Source of the DNA: Bacteroidales bacterium
GTDB lineage: Bacteria > Bacteroidota > Bacteroidia > Bacteroidales > VadinHA17
Direction: 5' to 3'
DNA: 26,018 nt
Assembly: GCA_031285575.1 (NCBI GenBank)
Contig: JAITVX010000112.1
Location: forward strand, 1 to 26,018
Every line of letters starts with the position of its first letter. Position 1 is the stretch's first letter. Shown here in pieces: positions 1 through 8,720 of the stretch. Below the pieces are notes generated by a model. It was not told the DNA's origin and made no database searches. It saw nothing but the letters and a program-made list of their open reading frames with translations. A program made the translations under genes and the position numbers.

Positions 1-123
1 TCTGCCTGTCATGCCTGCTTATGCAGGTAGCAACAGCATGCTGCATCAGAGTGAACATCATTACTGAACTGCATGAAGAAATCTGTTTTCAAACTAAACT
101 TAATATTAACCAAACAAATTATT

Positions 124-2541
124 ATGAAAAACTTTATTATTACACTGGCTATTTTTAGCTTATGTGCGTTCAGCTTAACAGCACAGCACCAACTTAGTGG
201 TATCGTAAGGAATGAAGCCGACGGCTCACCGATTCCCTACGCAACCGCTGCCATGCTGCGCTCCGACTCAAGCGCGGTAACCGGTACCATAACTGATACT
301 GACGGCAAATTTACAATTCAGAACGTAGCGTCGGGGAACTATATTTTGCAGGTATCGTTCATAGGCTACGAGCGAGCGTTTCGCAATGTAAGAGTTCCTG
401 CGCAAAGTGCTTTGGGCGATATTACCCTTGCCGAAAGCACCAACCGTCTGGAAGAAGTAGTTGTGAGCGCCGACCGTCCGCTGGTAGTTGCCAGAACCGA
501 CCGCTATGTTGTGAACGTTAGCGGCAACATTCAGAGCGCCGGACGCAACGCCACCAATATTTTGCAGAATACGCCGGGTGTACTGGTCAGTCAGCAAGGC
601 GACATATCTGTGTTGGGAAATAATGTAGAAGTATGGATTGACGGACGTCCTTCGCAGATGAGCGGCGAACAGTTGCAGGCGTTTCTCAGTTCCATGCAGG
701 GTGACGAAATTGACCGTATAGAGGTTATCACCAATCCTTCGTCGCGGTATGATGCTGCAGGGTCTGGAGGAATCATTGATATTCGCACCAAGAAAGGTCT
801 GCAGTTTGGAGTTAACGGAACGCTTACAGCAGGGTACCGGCAGGGACATGTGGACAGGGAAAACACCGGTGTGAGCCTTAACTGGCGTCGCGAAAAGTTT
901 AATGTGTTTGGTAACTATTCTGTCAACCGCAACAATAATTGGGAAAAACTCACGCAAACTAACGTTATGAAGACTTCTATCGGTGAAGTCGCTTTTGACC
1001 AAAATACATTACTTAAATCATCCAATGCCAGTTTCTCTAACACTGTAAGGGCAGGTGTCGATTATTTTATTAACCCCAAGAATACGTTGGGCATCATTGT
1101 TAACGCTAATTATTCGGATGGCTTAAGGGACGATGTCGGGGGGATTACGAATATTACCCCAACATACGAAGGAGTAACCTATTCTACAGCAGATAATTTT
1201 ATAACCAGCCAAAGAGACGGTATTCAGGTAAATATGAATTATCAGTTGACGTTCGACAAGCCCGGACAGCAACTGAATTTTGATTTGGATTATGCCAGTT
1301 TTGGCAGTAATTCTTTTCAGCAGAACAAAAACACTTATTACAGTCCGGGCAATGTGATGCTTGGCGATATAGAACAGTTGCGCAACAGCAACCCGCAAAC
1401 CATAGACGTCTATTCTTCAAAATTAGACTATGTTCAGCCTTTGTGGAAAGGCGCCCGAATGGAAACCGGAGCCAAGATAAGTCAGACCCAAACAGACAAC
1501 GACCTGAAATTTGACGTATTTGCCGACAATGACTGGCAGGTTGATGCCAACCAGACAAACCGCTTTATTTATAAGGAGCAGATAGATGCCGGCTATATCA
1601 GCTTTAGCCAGCAACTGGGTAAATTCAGTTTGCAGGCGGGACTTCGTGGCGAACATACATGGTCTGAAGGCAAACAGATGACAACCGGAGAAGTGAACGA
1701 CACGTCGTATTTCAACCTGTTTCCAACGCTGTTCGTTAACTGGCAGGCATCAGAAAAGCATACATTAGGCCTGTCGTATAGCCGCAGACTCAGCCGGCCG
1801 GGTTACGGCCAGTTGAATCCGTTTGAAATTGCTATTGACGCCTATTCTTTTAGAGCCGGAAACCCCAATCTTATGCCGGCATATACGCACAATGTTCAGT
1901 TGTCGCATACGTTTGCTCAAGGCTTTATGACTCGCATAGGTTACAGCCACACAACCGACCTGATTATACTTACACCTGTTGAAGATGCTGCTACACAACG
2001 CTACGGTTTGGTTGATAAGAACTTTGGCAAGAGTCAGAATATTAATGCAATGGTCAATTATCGCAAGCAGATAGCCAAGGTATGGACGGCAAGTCTTTTT
2101 GTTCAGGGAGCATATCAAATCGGGACATCAAATGAGGCTTCGGGCAGGTTTGTTAATGAAGGTGGTTCTTTGATAGTCCAACTGAATAACAACCTTACCA
2201 TTACGCCGACTTTGTCGGCAGAAGTAACGGGCATGTATATGTCAGGGATGCGAATGGGGTATTTTGTGTTAGAGCCTATGGGAGGTCTTTCGGCAGGCCT
2301 CAGACAGACACTGCTGAAAAATAAAATGACACTATCGCTTAATGTCAGCGATATATTATATACAAGTAATGAAAAAGCATCTGCCAAATACGAGAACGTA
2401 AATAACTCAATATTTATCGAAACCGACAGGCGTTATGTCAATTTGACACTTAGCTACAACTTTGGTTCTGCCACAGTAAAAGCGGCTCGTAGCAAATCGA
2501 CCGGTATTGAAGAGGAAAAAAACAGAGCAGGTGGAAGATAA
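124..2541 (+). CDS. TonB-dependent outer membrane receptor with carboxypeptidase-regulatory-like N-terminal domain
   Basis: Predicted outer membrane beta-barrel receptor of about 805 residues that would take up a ligand using TonB energy. The ATG at 124 is preferred to the in-frame ATG at 73 because it places a clean signal peptide (MKNFIITLAIFSLCAFSLTA, then QHQLSG) at the N-terminus. Residues ~20-100 form a carboxypeptidase-regulatory-like beta sandwich (GIVRNEADGSPIPYATA, then FIGYE). A plug-like domain follows (EEVVVSADRPLV, NILQNTPGVLV, IDGRPSQMSG, DRIEVITNPSSRYDAAGSGG), and then a long barrel rich in alternating aromatic strands. No SusD partner lies next to it and no substrate can be named. 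The family with an IDGRP plug is common in Bacteroidetes as 'outer membrane beta-barrel family protein'. The gene is alone, with decayed sequence downstream. Family call firm, substrate unknown. Confidence 0.9.
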   Translation: MKNFIITLAIFSLCAFSLTAQHQLSGIVRNEADGSPIPYATAAMLRSDSSAVTGTITDTDGKFTIQNVASGNYILQVSFIGYERAFRNVRVPAQSALGDITLAESTNRLEEVVVSADRPLVVARTDRYVVNVSGNIQSAGRNATNILQNTPGVLVSQQGDISVLGNNVEVWIDGRPSQMSGEQLQAFLSSMQGDEIDRIEVITNPSSRYDAAGSGGIIDIRTKKGLQFGVNGTLTAGYRQGHVDRENTGVSLNWRREKFNVFGNYSVNRNNNWEKLTQTNVMKTSIGEVAFDQNTLLKSSNASFSNTVRAGVDYFINPKNTLGIIVNANYSDGLRDDVGGITNITPTYEGVTYSTADNFITSQRDGIQVNMNYQLTFDKPGQQLNFDLDYASFGSNSFQQNKNTYYSPGNVMLGDIEQLRNSNPQTIDVYSSKLDYVQPLWKGARMETGAKISQTQTDNDLKFDVFADNDWQVDANQTNRFIYKEQIDAGYISFSQQLGKFSLQAGLRGEHTWSEGKQMTTGEVNDTSYFNLFPTLFVNWQASEKHTLGLSYSRRLSRPGYGQLNPFEIAIDAYSFRAGNPNLMPAYTHNVQLSHTFAQGFMTRIGYSHTTDLIILTPVEDAATQRYGLVDKNFGKSQNINAMVNYRKQIAKVWTASLFVQGAYQIGTSNEASGRFVNEGGSLIVQLNNNLTITPTLSAEVTGMYMSGMRMGYFVLEPMGGLSAGLRQTLLKNKMTLSLNVSDILYTSNEKASAKYENVNNSIFIETDRRYVNLTLSYNFGSATVKAARSKSTGIEEEKNRAGGR

Positions 2542-2574
2542 ATTGTTAAAATAAATGATTGTCGGATATTTTAC

Positions 2575-2718
2575 CTAACCTTCTCCCGAAACCATTTTTG
2601 CGACCATTTTGAAAGTTTCCATATACCAGGAAATAGCTTCAAGGCATTTCATCACGAAATCCGACGGGGTAGTCAGAGGCAACCGGGCAAATAGTGGGTG
2701 CAATATCTGACATTCATT
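2575..2718 (-). pseudogene. Possible 3' remnant of an unidentified gene
   Basis: On the minus strand an open frame of about 45 codons ends at the TAG complementary to 2575-2577. It reads protein-like, including LTTPSDFVMKCLEAISWYME and KMVAKMVSGEG, but has no plausible start and is cut upstream by a stop. It may be the tail of a decayed gene or a chance frame; I do not recognise the family. Confidence 0.2.
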
Positions 2719-2722
2719 TATT

Positions 2723-3077
2723 TATTCTATTGACGACTATTTTTCAGGCGTAGTTGTCATTGCAAAAAACAGAGAAGCTATTTTTAGCAAAACCATCAGG
2801 TTTACCGGCACATTCTTCAGGATATAAAGATGTTTATAATGTTGCAGAATCCAGCTACACAAAAGTTAGAAACTGCTCTGACGTTATTTCATTTATCAAA
2901 AATCAGAAATTATTATTTTAATCCGGGCGACAGTGTTTACTGCTCGGAAGGCGGAATGGTGATCTTGGGAGCAATAATCAAAAAAGTCAGCGGAATTTCA
3001 TATAAAGACTATGTATTGAGCCGTTGAGAATGACTTATACGTCGTTTACCGAAAGTAATGATGGCAAATACTTGTGA
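2723..3077 (+). pseudogene. Serine hydrolase (beta-lactamase family) pseudogene, frameshifted and internally deleted
   Basis: Pieces of a class C beta-lactamase/penicillin-binding-like serine hydrolase occur in order but in different frames. From about 2726 the frame reads DDYFSGVVVIAKNREAIFSK, the usual N-terminal strand of secreted serine hydrolases. Around 2876 one frame reads SDVISFIKNQKLLF, and a second frame continues with FNPGDSVYCSEGGMVILGAI and IIKKVSGISYKDYV (2919-3020). A third frame then reads EPLRMTYTSFTESNDGKYL to a stop at 3075-3077. These match the conserved order 'FxPGxxxxYSNxGyxlLGxIIexvsGxsyxdyv...PLGMxxTsf'. The SxxK-containing block between the first two pieces is missing. 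At least two frameshifts plus a deletion make this non-functional. The only ATG frame in it (2830-3027) is a fragment, not a gene. Confidence 0.72.
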
Positions 3078-3833
3078 TTATGTGCTTAATATAATCGTTT
3101 TTTTATGAATAGCAAGTATTTTTTAGTAAACTAAAAGTTTAAATGAGTTTAATTCTGCTTTAGTTTGTTACCGTTTCGGGATAAAAACCCCTTGCCTTTT
3201 GATAGCTGCAACCTGAGGAATGCATCAGGTGATATACACTGGATTACCGGTATTCGATCCCGGACTAACGCCCTGACAGGATGCTGTATTGTATGCAGAG
3301 TTTTCCGGACTGTCGGACAGGGCTGATTGTTGCTGCCTAAGCTGTTCCTCTGCCAATAAAGCTTATCATACAGCCCTTCCAGCCCGGTTGCAGATTTGCT
3401 TTAAATTGGTGTTATGAAGTTTTTCCTGCTCGCGACCGGGTTTATCTTTGCTCAGCAGGTATGCTCCATACAGTCGAATACCTGCCTTATCATTCCTGTT
3501 TCAGACGAAAAACAAAATTGTATTCAAAAAATGTTAAAACAATGAAAATTTTGTTACAACTACTTATATATAAGGAAAATTGCTAAATAGATATGCAAAA
3601 TTACTAATCAATGGTTCTGTAAATTGAAGACACGACGACTTCACAGTTTCGTGATAGTATCAGGGAATGCCGGCCATATTGCTGCCGCACCTGTCGGCAT
3701 AATTTCAGGTTAAAATACCGTCTTACATTCAACTGTTTAGAAAGAAAAAGACGATATTGATTAAAATAATAGAAAAACAGCCCGGTTTTAATTGATTATT
3801 ATGATATTTTTGCAGTAAATATTAAATACTGCT
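3078..3833. other. Long non-coding stretch upstream of the P-loop kinase-like gene
   Basis: About 750 bases without a convincing gene. It holds only short weak hairpins (for example CCTGA/TCAGG near 3210-3227) and a chance 43-codon frame at 3414-3545. The last ~300 bases are AT-rich and lead into the promoter-like motif at 3805. Nothing here resembles a tRNA or a known riboswitch on reading. Confidence 0.4.
3805..3812 (+). promoter_or_regulatory. Bacteroidetes-type -7 promoter motif (TATTTTTG)
   Basis: The motif fits the Bacteroidetes primary sigma -7 consensus TAnnTTTG and lies 21 bases before the ATG at 3834. No clear -33 TTTG is seen at the expected ~19-20 bp spacing, so the call rests on the -7 element and its position. 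Confidence 0.4.
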
Positions 3834-5594
3834 ATGCAAAAAAGCACATTGCGCATCATTGGCAACAAGGCAATTATGAACATCAGAGAAAGGATGTGTG
3901 AAACGCCGGAAGAGTTGCTCGATTCTGAAAAATTACACCAGGTACTCAATCACTGTATCCGAAATCTTCAGTCGAAAAATTCTCCACTGCTTGAGATTTT
4001 TGACGGAAGGGCCGTTGACAGTGAGTCGATTTCAGATTTGGTCAATACACTCAAATATCTTGTGAAGTATGAAAACAGTCTTGTGGAGCACGTCGATAAG
4101 CGGTCTGTAACGTTTATACGGAATCTCGACAGGCTTGCCGACTTTGTTGAATATCTGTACGACTGCTGGCGTGGCTTCGACCGTTTTATTGTGAACGATT
4201 CTGAAGGCGACCGGCTCGACAAAAGGCCATACCGCACTTTTAACGAAACGGTTGAGCGGCTGTCGCACCTCATAAGAAGCGTTTACCGGCAGATTATCGA
4301 GAACATAACAGGCAGCCATCCCAACGTTTACCGCCAGATACCGGCCGGAGCCGAAATGTCGGTTATATCGATGCCCAAGGAAATAGTCTGGAACGACGAC
4401 AGGTATAGAAAACTGAACAGCATACCGGTTATAAGACAGATGCTTATCTACCCGCCACTTGTCATCCATCAGCCAATGAACAAGCGGACGGGGCATTTTA
4501 AGAAGATAGAAAAGAACCCGATAGACTTGGTTGAACTGCATCCCGACGAGTGGCTGTGCTACCCGGCAAGAATTGGTAAGCTGCTTGTGATGGTTTACTT
4601 TCATATTGACTTCTTCGAGCTTGGCTTTTCGCAGTGCAACTTGTTTCAGCTTGCCGACGACAACGACCTGCAGCGCAAACCCGACGCCGTGTTCATATAT
4701 GGCGCCCAAGGTAATGTACTCGACGGATTGTCAACCTCCCCTACGGTATTCTGCGAAGACAGTCAGAACGATATATTCGTTGGAGCCGTACCCGGACGGC
4801 CCGAGTTCGGATACTTTGGCTACCTGAAGAAGATGGCACTCACGCTTCACAATGCTTTCATGATGAAGTCGGGCACCATGCCTTTCCATGGCGCAATGGT
4901 GAAAATACTGCTTCAGGGCAACAAGGAAGCCACAATACTGATGATGGGCGACACCGGAGCCGGCAAATCGGAAACGCTGGAAGCTTTCAGGGTGCTTGGC
5001 GAAAAGCATATACGTGAACTTACAATCATTGCCGACGACATGGGCTCTATTGAACTCGACAGAGCCGGTGTTCCCATAGGATACGGCACCGAAACAGGCG
5101 CGTTCCTCCGCCTTGACGACCTGCAGCCCGGCTACGCATACGGTCATCTCGACCGTTCGATAATAATGAACCCGAGCCAGGTAAATGCAAGAATCATTAT
5201 ACCGGTTACAAAATTTGAAACCGTTATACAGGGGCATAAGATAGATTATATCCTGTATGCAAATAACTACGAGGATATTGATGAAAGTCACCCAATTATA
5301 GAGCGTTTCAGTACGTCGGATGCGGCACTCGACACATTCCGCGCAGGAGCTGTTATGAGCAAGGGCACAACCACCTCAAGCGGTCTGGTGAACACATACT
5401 TTGCAAACATATTTGGTCCACCTGAATACATGAACATCCATGAAGAGATTGTGAAACGGTATTTCAAGTCGTTCTTCAGGAACAACGTATTTGTAGGCCA
5501 GATGCGTACACGTCTTGGTGTGCAGGGCTTTGAATCGAACGGCCCCCGCGAAGCGGCACTGGAGCTGCTGCGGATTATAGGAGTTGAGAACTAA
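3834..5594 (+). CDS. HPr-kinase/PEPCK-like P-loop protein of unknown function (586 aa)
   Basis: Soluble protein with no signal peptide or membrane segment. Residues ~345-586 carry nucleotide-binding features like HPr kinase and PEP carboxykinase: a Walker A loop GDTGAGKSE at 372-380, nearly the HprK form GDSGVGKSE, and IADDMGSIEL at ~399-408, resembling the HprK 'vADD..ei' strand. Later blocks GTETGAFLRLDDL and MSKGTTTSSGLVNTYFANIF resemble the PEPCK-fold C-terminus. The first ~340 residues match no family I recognise and are helical and charged at the start (RERMCETPEELLDSEKL). It is far longer than HprK (about 310 aa), and no HPr or other PTS gene is in the window, so HPr is an unlikely substrate. 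An in-frame ATG at 3876 (MNIRERMCE) is an alternative start. The gene appears monocistronic: 48 bases separate it from the next gene, which is functionally unrelated. Confidence 0.7.
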   Translation: MQKSTLRIIGNKAIMNIRERMCETPEELLDSEKLHQVLNHCIRNLQSKNSPLLEIFDGRAVDSESISDLVNTLKYLVKYENSLVEHVDKRSVTFIRNLDRLADFVEYLYDCWRGFDRFIVNDSEGDRLDKRPYRTFNETVERLSHLIRSVYRQIIENITGSHPNVYRQIPAGAEMSVISMPKEIVWNDDRYRKLNSIPVIRQMLIYPPLVIHQPMNKRTGHFKKIEKNPIDLVELHPDEWLCYPARIGKLLVMVYFHIDFFELGFSQCNLFQLADDNDLQRKPDAVFIYGAQGNVLDGLSTSPTVFCEDSQNDIFVGAVPGRPEFGYFGYLKKMALTLHNAFMMKSGTMPFHGAMVKILLQGNKEATILMMGDTGAGKSETLEAFRVLGEKHIRELTIIADDMGSIELDRAGVPIGYGTETGAFLRLDDLQPGYAYGHLDRSIIMNPSQVNARIIIPVTKFETVIQGHKIDYILYANNYEDIDESHPIIERFSTSDAALDTFRAGAVMSKGTTTSSGLVNTYFANIFGPPEYMNIHEEIVKRYFKSFFRNNVFVGQMRTRLGVQGFESNGPREAALELLRIIGVEN

Positions 5595-5642
5595 ACGGTT
5601 ATTATTTAATGCAGCATATTAACCTTCTAACAATAAAATCTT

Positions 5643-6755
5643 ATGGCTAACAACAAACCAAAAAGTGAGAGGCTGATGTCACTTGATGTCCTTCGCGGGT
5701 TCGACATGTTTTTTATTATGGGAGGGCAGGGCATAATACTCGGATTGTGCACCCTTTGCCCTGGATGGTTCTCTGATGTGGTAAAAAATCAGATGGATCA
5801 TGTTCAATGGAATGGCTTTGCATTCTACGACATGATTTTTCCACTTTTCCTGTTTCTGGCAGGAGTATCTTTCCCTTTTTCGCTGTCAAAGAGCCGCAGC
5901 AAAGGACTGAGTGAAAGAAAAATATACAGGCAGGTAATACAGCGTGGTATAGTTCTCGTGCTGCTTGGATTTGTTTACAACGGTTTTTTTGGTCTGACGT
6001 TTGCCGAACTGCGTTATGCAAGCGTGCTGGGGCGTATTGGCCTGGCGTGGATGTTTGCAGCCATAATTTTCATGAATGTTAATACAAGGTGGCGCATCTG
6101 GATAACTGCAGGAATACTTTTGTTCTACTGGGCACTGCTTGGCTTGTTTCCAGCTCCAGACATATCGGGCTACGGCCGTTATACTTTCGAAGGCAACCTT
6201 GTCGGATATATCGACCGGCTATTTCTGCCTGGGCACCTCTATGATAAAACTTTCGACCCCGAGGGCATTCTATCAACTATACCCGCAATATGCACGGCGC
6301 TGCTTGGGATGTTTGCCGGCGAATTAGTGAAAAAAGAAGACAAAAGCGGGAATAACAAAGCGTTTATGCTTGCCGCAATAGGAACCGGCCTGGTGGTTCT
6401 TGGCCTCATATGGAATTTTGGAATGCCGATAAACAAGAAACTGTGGTCAAGTTCATACGTATGCTTTGTAGGCGGTCTCTCGTTCATGCTTTTTGCACTC
6501 TTCTACTACATAATCGATGTCCGTAAATTCCAGAAGTGGGTGTTCTTCTTCAGCGTTATCGGCATGAATTCCATAACCATTTATCTTGGGCAGAGAATTA
6601 TCAATTTCAATACAATTGGCAACTTCTTCTGCCGTGGACTGGTAGAATCTTCGCCTGCAATAGTACAGCCGCTGATATCTTCAATATTTTTTGTTGCTGC
6701 AAGTTGGCTGTTCCTCTATTTCCTTTATCGTCAGAAGGTATTTCTGCGGGTATGA
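5643..6755 (+). CDS. DUF5009 / NagX-HGSNAT-like membrane acetyltransferase
   Basis: Polytopic inner membrane protein of 370 residues with about ten hydrophobic segments. The N-terminal signature RLMSLDVLRGFDMFFIMGG (10-28) and MDHVQWNGFAFYDMIFPLFL (51-70) match the heparan-alpha-glucosaminide N-acetyltransferase / NagX family. In that family a histidine in this second block (here H53) takes part in transferring acetyl from acetyl-CoA across the membrane to a glucosamine end group. In bacteria NagX-type proteins are found with chitin or GlcNAc use. Here the neighbours give no direct substrate clue, although a GH18 enzyme and an amino-sugar-like operon lie 7-11 kb downstream. The gene ends just before a strong hairpin. 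Family call good; substrate inferred only from the family. Confidence 0.85.
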   Translation: MANNKPKSERLMSLDVLRGFDMFFIMGGQGIILGLCTLCPGWFSDVVKNQMDHVQWNGFAFYDMIFPLFLFLAGVSFPFSLSKSRSKGLSERKIYRQVIQRGIVLVLLGFVYNGFFGLTFAELRYASVLGRIGLAWMFAAIIFMNVNTRWRIWITAGILLFYWALLGLFPAPDISGYGRYTFEGNLVGYIDRLFLPGHLYDKTFDPEGILSTIPAICTALLGMFAGELVKKEDKSGNNKAFMLAAIGTGLVVLGLIWNFGMPINKKLWSSSYVCFVGGLSFMLFALFYYIIDVRKFQKWVFFFSVIGMNSITIYLGQRIINFNTIGNFFCRGLVESSPAIVQPLISSIFFVAASWLFLYFLYRQKVFLRV

Positions 6756-6775
6756 TAGCACCTGAAAATTAAACA

Positions 6776-6812
6776 ATAGAACCTGTCTCGTATATTTTGA
6801 GACAGGTTCTAT
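6776..6812 (+). terminator. Strong hairpin terminator after the DUF5009 gene
   Basis: A perfect 14-bp inverted repeat: the left arm at 6776-6789 begins ATAGAACCTG and the right arm is 6799-6812, with a 9-nt AT-rich loop. It begins 21 bases after the stop codon at 6753-6755. No long T-run follows, so it may act as an RNA stabiliser or a Bacteroidetes-style terminator rather than a classical U-tract one. Confidence 0.65.
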
Positions 6813-6816
6813 GATT

Positions 6817-6833
6817 ACTGTATTTAATACAGT
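6817..6833. promoter_or_regulatory. 17-bp palindrome, possible operator
   Basis: ACTGTATTTAATACAGT is a perfect palindrome apart from its central base. It lies between the hairpin and the binding-protein gene, a natural place for a repressor site. No regulator gene is nearby, so function is a guess. Confidence 0.35.
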
Positions 6834-6877
6834 TGTACGTTATTTGCGTAGCAGTTTTTTACACAAATTATGATTAT

Positions 6878-8092
6878 ATGACAAACAGACATAGCGGAAA
6901 TGATATTATTGTTGCTAACACTGAATTGTTTAAAATAGTAAACGGCATAAAAAAAACAGTGTTCATGTTAATGATTACGGCACTGCTGTTCGGTTGCTGC
7001 GGCAGTGCAAGAAAAACTGAAAGTGGCAGTATTAACATGTCGGCAAACGAAATAACTGTTGCGCAAGGTTTTGCTATCTCACATTCAGAAGAATTTGTAA
7101 AGATAACAGTAAAAAATCCGTGGCAGGGAGCTTCAAACATATCATACGACCATTACCTTGTGCCGAAAGGCTTACCCGTGCCGGAAGGTATCGACCAATC
7201 GGAGGTAATATTTGTGCCGGTCGAAAAAATAGTATGCATGTCAACAACCCACGCCGGCATGATTTCAGCGCTTGGCGAAGCGTCAACAATAAGGGGCATC
7301 TCTGGCGCCAATCTGGCATACTCGCCCGAAATAGCCGTGATGGTTGAAAAACGTCATATAGTCGAAGTTGGATACGAAGCGAACCTGAATATGGAAACAC
7401 TCATTGACATTTCTCCCGATATTGTAATGATGTATGGCATTGGAAACGAAGCTGCCGGGCATATAAACAAGATGAAAGAAACGGGAATAAAAACAATGTT
7501 CAATGCCGATTACCTTGAAGAAGACCCGCTTGGCAAAGCAGAATGGATTAAACTGTTTGGAGAGCTATACTGCAAGCGCTGCATGGCCGACAGTATTTTC
7601 AGCGCTGCGGCCGACAGCTATAACAGTCTGAAAAGTTTTATTGACAGTGCTGCAAACCACCATCCGCTGATACTGCTCGGCCTGCCTTTCAGAGACACAT
7701 GGTTTGTATCTCCTGGCAATTCTTTTATTGCCAAATTAATAGCCGACGCCGGCGGCAAATATTTATGGAACGATATTCACTCCAATTCCTCGATGCCGCT
7801 CAGTCTCGAAAGCGTATATATAAAAGCAGTAAACGCCGATTACTGGCTGAATACAGGTACGGCAGAACATGCCTCCGAAATTGCCGTGCTCGATAAACGC
7901 CTCGGAACCCTTAAAAGCTTTTCATCCGGCAATCTCTACAACAACAACAGCAGGGTAAATAAAAACGGAGGCAACGATTTCTGGGAAAGCGGCGCCATAT
8001 CGCCTCATATAATACTGAAAGACATTGCTTCAATTCTTCACCCGGAACTTTTCATGGGATACACACCATATTATTACCGGAAACTGGAGTAG
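6878..8092 (+). CDS. Periplasmic binding protein of the BtuF/FecB type (class III), probable lipoprotein
   Basis: Predicted substrate-binding lipoprotein for an ABC importer of iron-siderophore, haem or cobalamin type. A hydrophobic stretch MLMITALLFGCC gives a lipobox cysteine. The class III fold is suggested by PVEKIVCMSTTHAGMISALG (reference strand), METLIDISPDIVMMYG (the usual 'leiaalkPDlVi' strand), and later WFVSPGNSFIAKLIADAGG and a tryptophan-rich C-terminal lobe. No permease, ATPase or TonB receptor adjoins it, so the ligand is unknown. The start is uncertain. ATG 6878 keeps the basic residues before the membrane segment but gives a long leader. GTG 6959 and ATG 6965 give short leaders without lysines. 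The codon that would give the most typical start (before KKTVFMLM) is ATA at 6947, a possible lost start. Confidence 0.75.
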   Translation: MTNRHSGNDIIVANTELFKIVNGIKKTVFMLMITALLFGCCGSARKTESGSINMSANEITVAQGFAISHSEEFVKITVKNPWQGASNISYDHYLVPKGLPVPEGIDQSEVIFVPVEKIVCMSTTHAGMISALGEASTIRGISGANLAYSPEIAVMVEKRHIVEVGYEANLNMETLIDISPDIVMMYGIGNEAAGHINKMKETGIKTMFNADYLEEDPLGKAEWIKLFGELYCKRCMADSIFSAAADSYNSLKSFIDSAANHHPLILLGLPFRDTWFVSPGNSFIAKLIADAGGKYLWNDIHSNSSMPLSLESVYIKAVNADYWLNTGTAEHASEIAVLDKRLGTLKSFSSGNLYNNNSRVNKNGGNDFWESGAISPHIILKDIASILHPELFMGYTPYYYRKLE

Positions 8093-8236
8093 CCATTGAG
8101 CCCCATTCCCTTCAATTGTTTCTTATTTCTTTACAAAGAATTTTAACCAGCAAACTACATAATATAAACGAAGCATAAACAGGAAATTATTACATCCTTT
8201 TATCCGTTTCCCAAATTTCAATATAACAAAGAACCA
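8093..8236. other. Short spacer between the binding-protein gene and the Fic remnant
   Basis: AT-rich sequence with no gene, clear hairpin or promoter motif visible on reading. Confidence 0.35.
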
Positions 8237-8720
8237 TTAGGCGTTAAATGTACCGCCAAGAAAATGTGATACTACAAACTGAAAACCACCTTTCGAGATG
8301 TTTTTTGTCTGATTTATCCTGCAAAATCATATAAGCCACCAAACAGGTAGCCATGTATCTGTTGCAGGCTTTTGCTTGTCTCCACCTCTATACTGTCGAT
8401 AAAAGAACTGTCAAACAGAGCATGAGCTTTTGTTTTGCTTTTACCGTCTATATCTTCAGCTGATAATCCTTTATTGAAATTCCTGGCATATTCGGGAATA
8501 AATACATCCCGAATATACTGCCTCATGGCTTCGGCTTGTTCCTGCTCGGTTAAGTTATTAAAATGTTCTTTTATTACCGTATGCCGCTGCACAAGGCTGT
8601 ACAAGTGTGCCCAAGCCTGTGGTGATGGTTGCACAGTGTTGTGCAAGCGTGTCGATAGCCGTGGCGAAGGTTGCACGTGGTTGTGCAGGTGTAGCCATGG
8701 GGTTGGCGGTAGTATTGTAA
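8237..8720 (-). pseudogene. Fic-domain protein pseudogene
   Basis: Read on the minus strand, the frame at 8676-8314 encodes HTVIKEHFNNLTEQEQAEAM, then ALFDSSFIDSIEVETSKSLQ and QIHGYLFGGLYDFAG, which is the N-terminal half of a Bacteroidetes Fic (AMPylase) protein. Directly after YDFAG there is a TAA where the family has a lysine codon (GKIRTKN). A one-base shift then restores TKNISKGGFQFVVSHFLGGT up to a TAA at 8239-8237. The catalytic HPFx[DE]GNGR motif and the rest of the Fic domain are absent. The 5' end has no ATG: the frame runs back through the 42-bp repeat, encoding VQPSPRLSTRLHN-like repeats, to a stop near 8720. A nonsense change, a frameshift, a lost 3' half and a repeat-invaded 5' end together show that it is dead. 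Confidence 0.78.
8593..8710 (+). repeat. 42-bp tandem repeat, about 2.8 units
   Basis: Units at 8593-8634, 8635-8676 and 8677 onwards share the pattern g-tTGTgCAaGtGTG.C.A.(A)GCC.GTGGcGa.GGTTGCAC. They are GC-rich compared with the flanks. The block continues to about 8762 with a trailing part (...TTGTAATTTATT... to GGTAAAATGCT) that is also found at 21913-22033. On the plus strand the repeat opens a cysteine-rich frame; on the minus strand it feeds the Fic remnant. It is contiguous without spacers, so it is not a CRISPR array. Confidence 0.75.

Noticed and set aside
3230..3280. tRNA T-arm-like GGTATTCGATCCCGG
   Set aside because: The stem bases do not pair as a 5-bp T-stem and no acceptor, D or anticodon arms surround it.
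3414..3545. 43-codon frame with a signal-like start (MKFFLLATGFIFAQQ)
   Set aside because: No promoter motif, no recognisable mature domain, and it lies in a degenerate stretch; a chance frame cannot be excluded.
3834..5594. Genuine PEP carboxykinase
   Set aside because: The Walker loop is of HPr-kinase form (GDTGAGKSE) rather than the PEPCK GxxGxGKTT, and the N-terminal half does not resemble PEPCK.
8593..8710. CRISPR array
   Set aside because: Units are contiguous 42-mers with drift, no unique spacers, and no cas genes.
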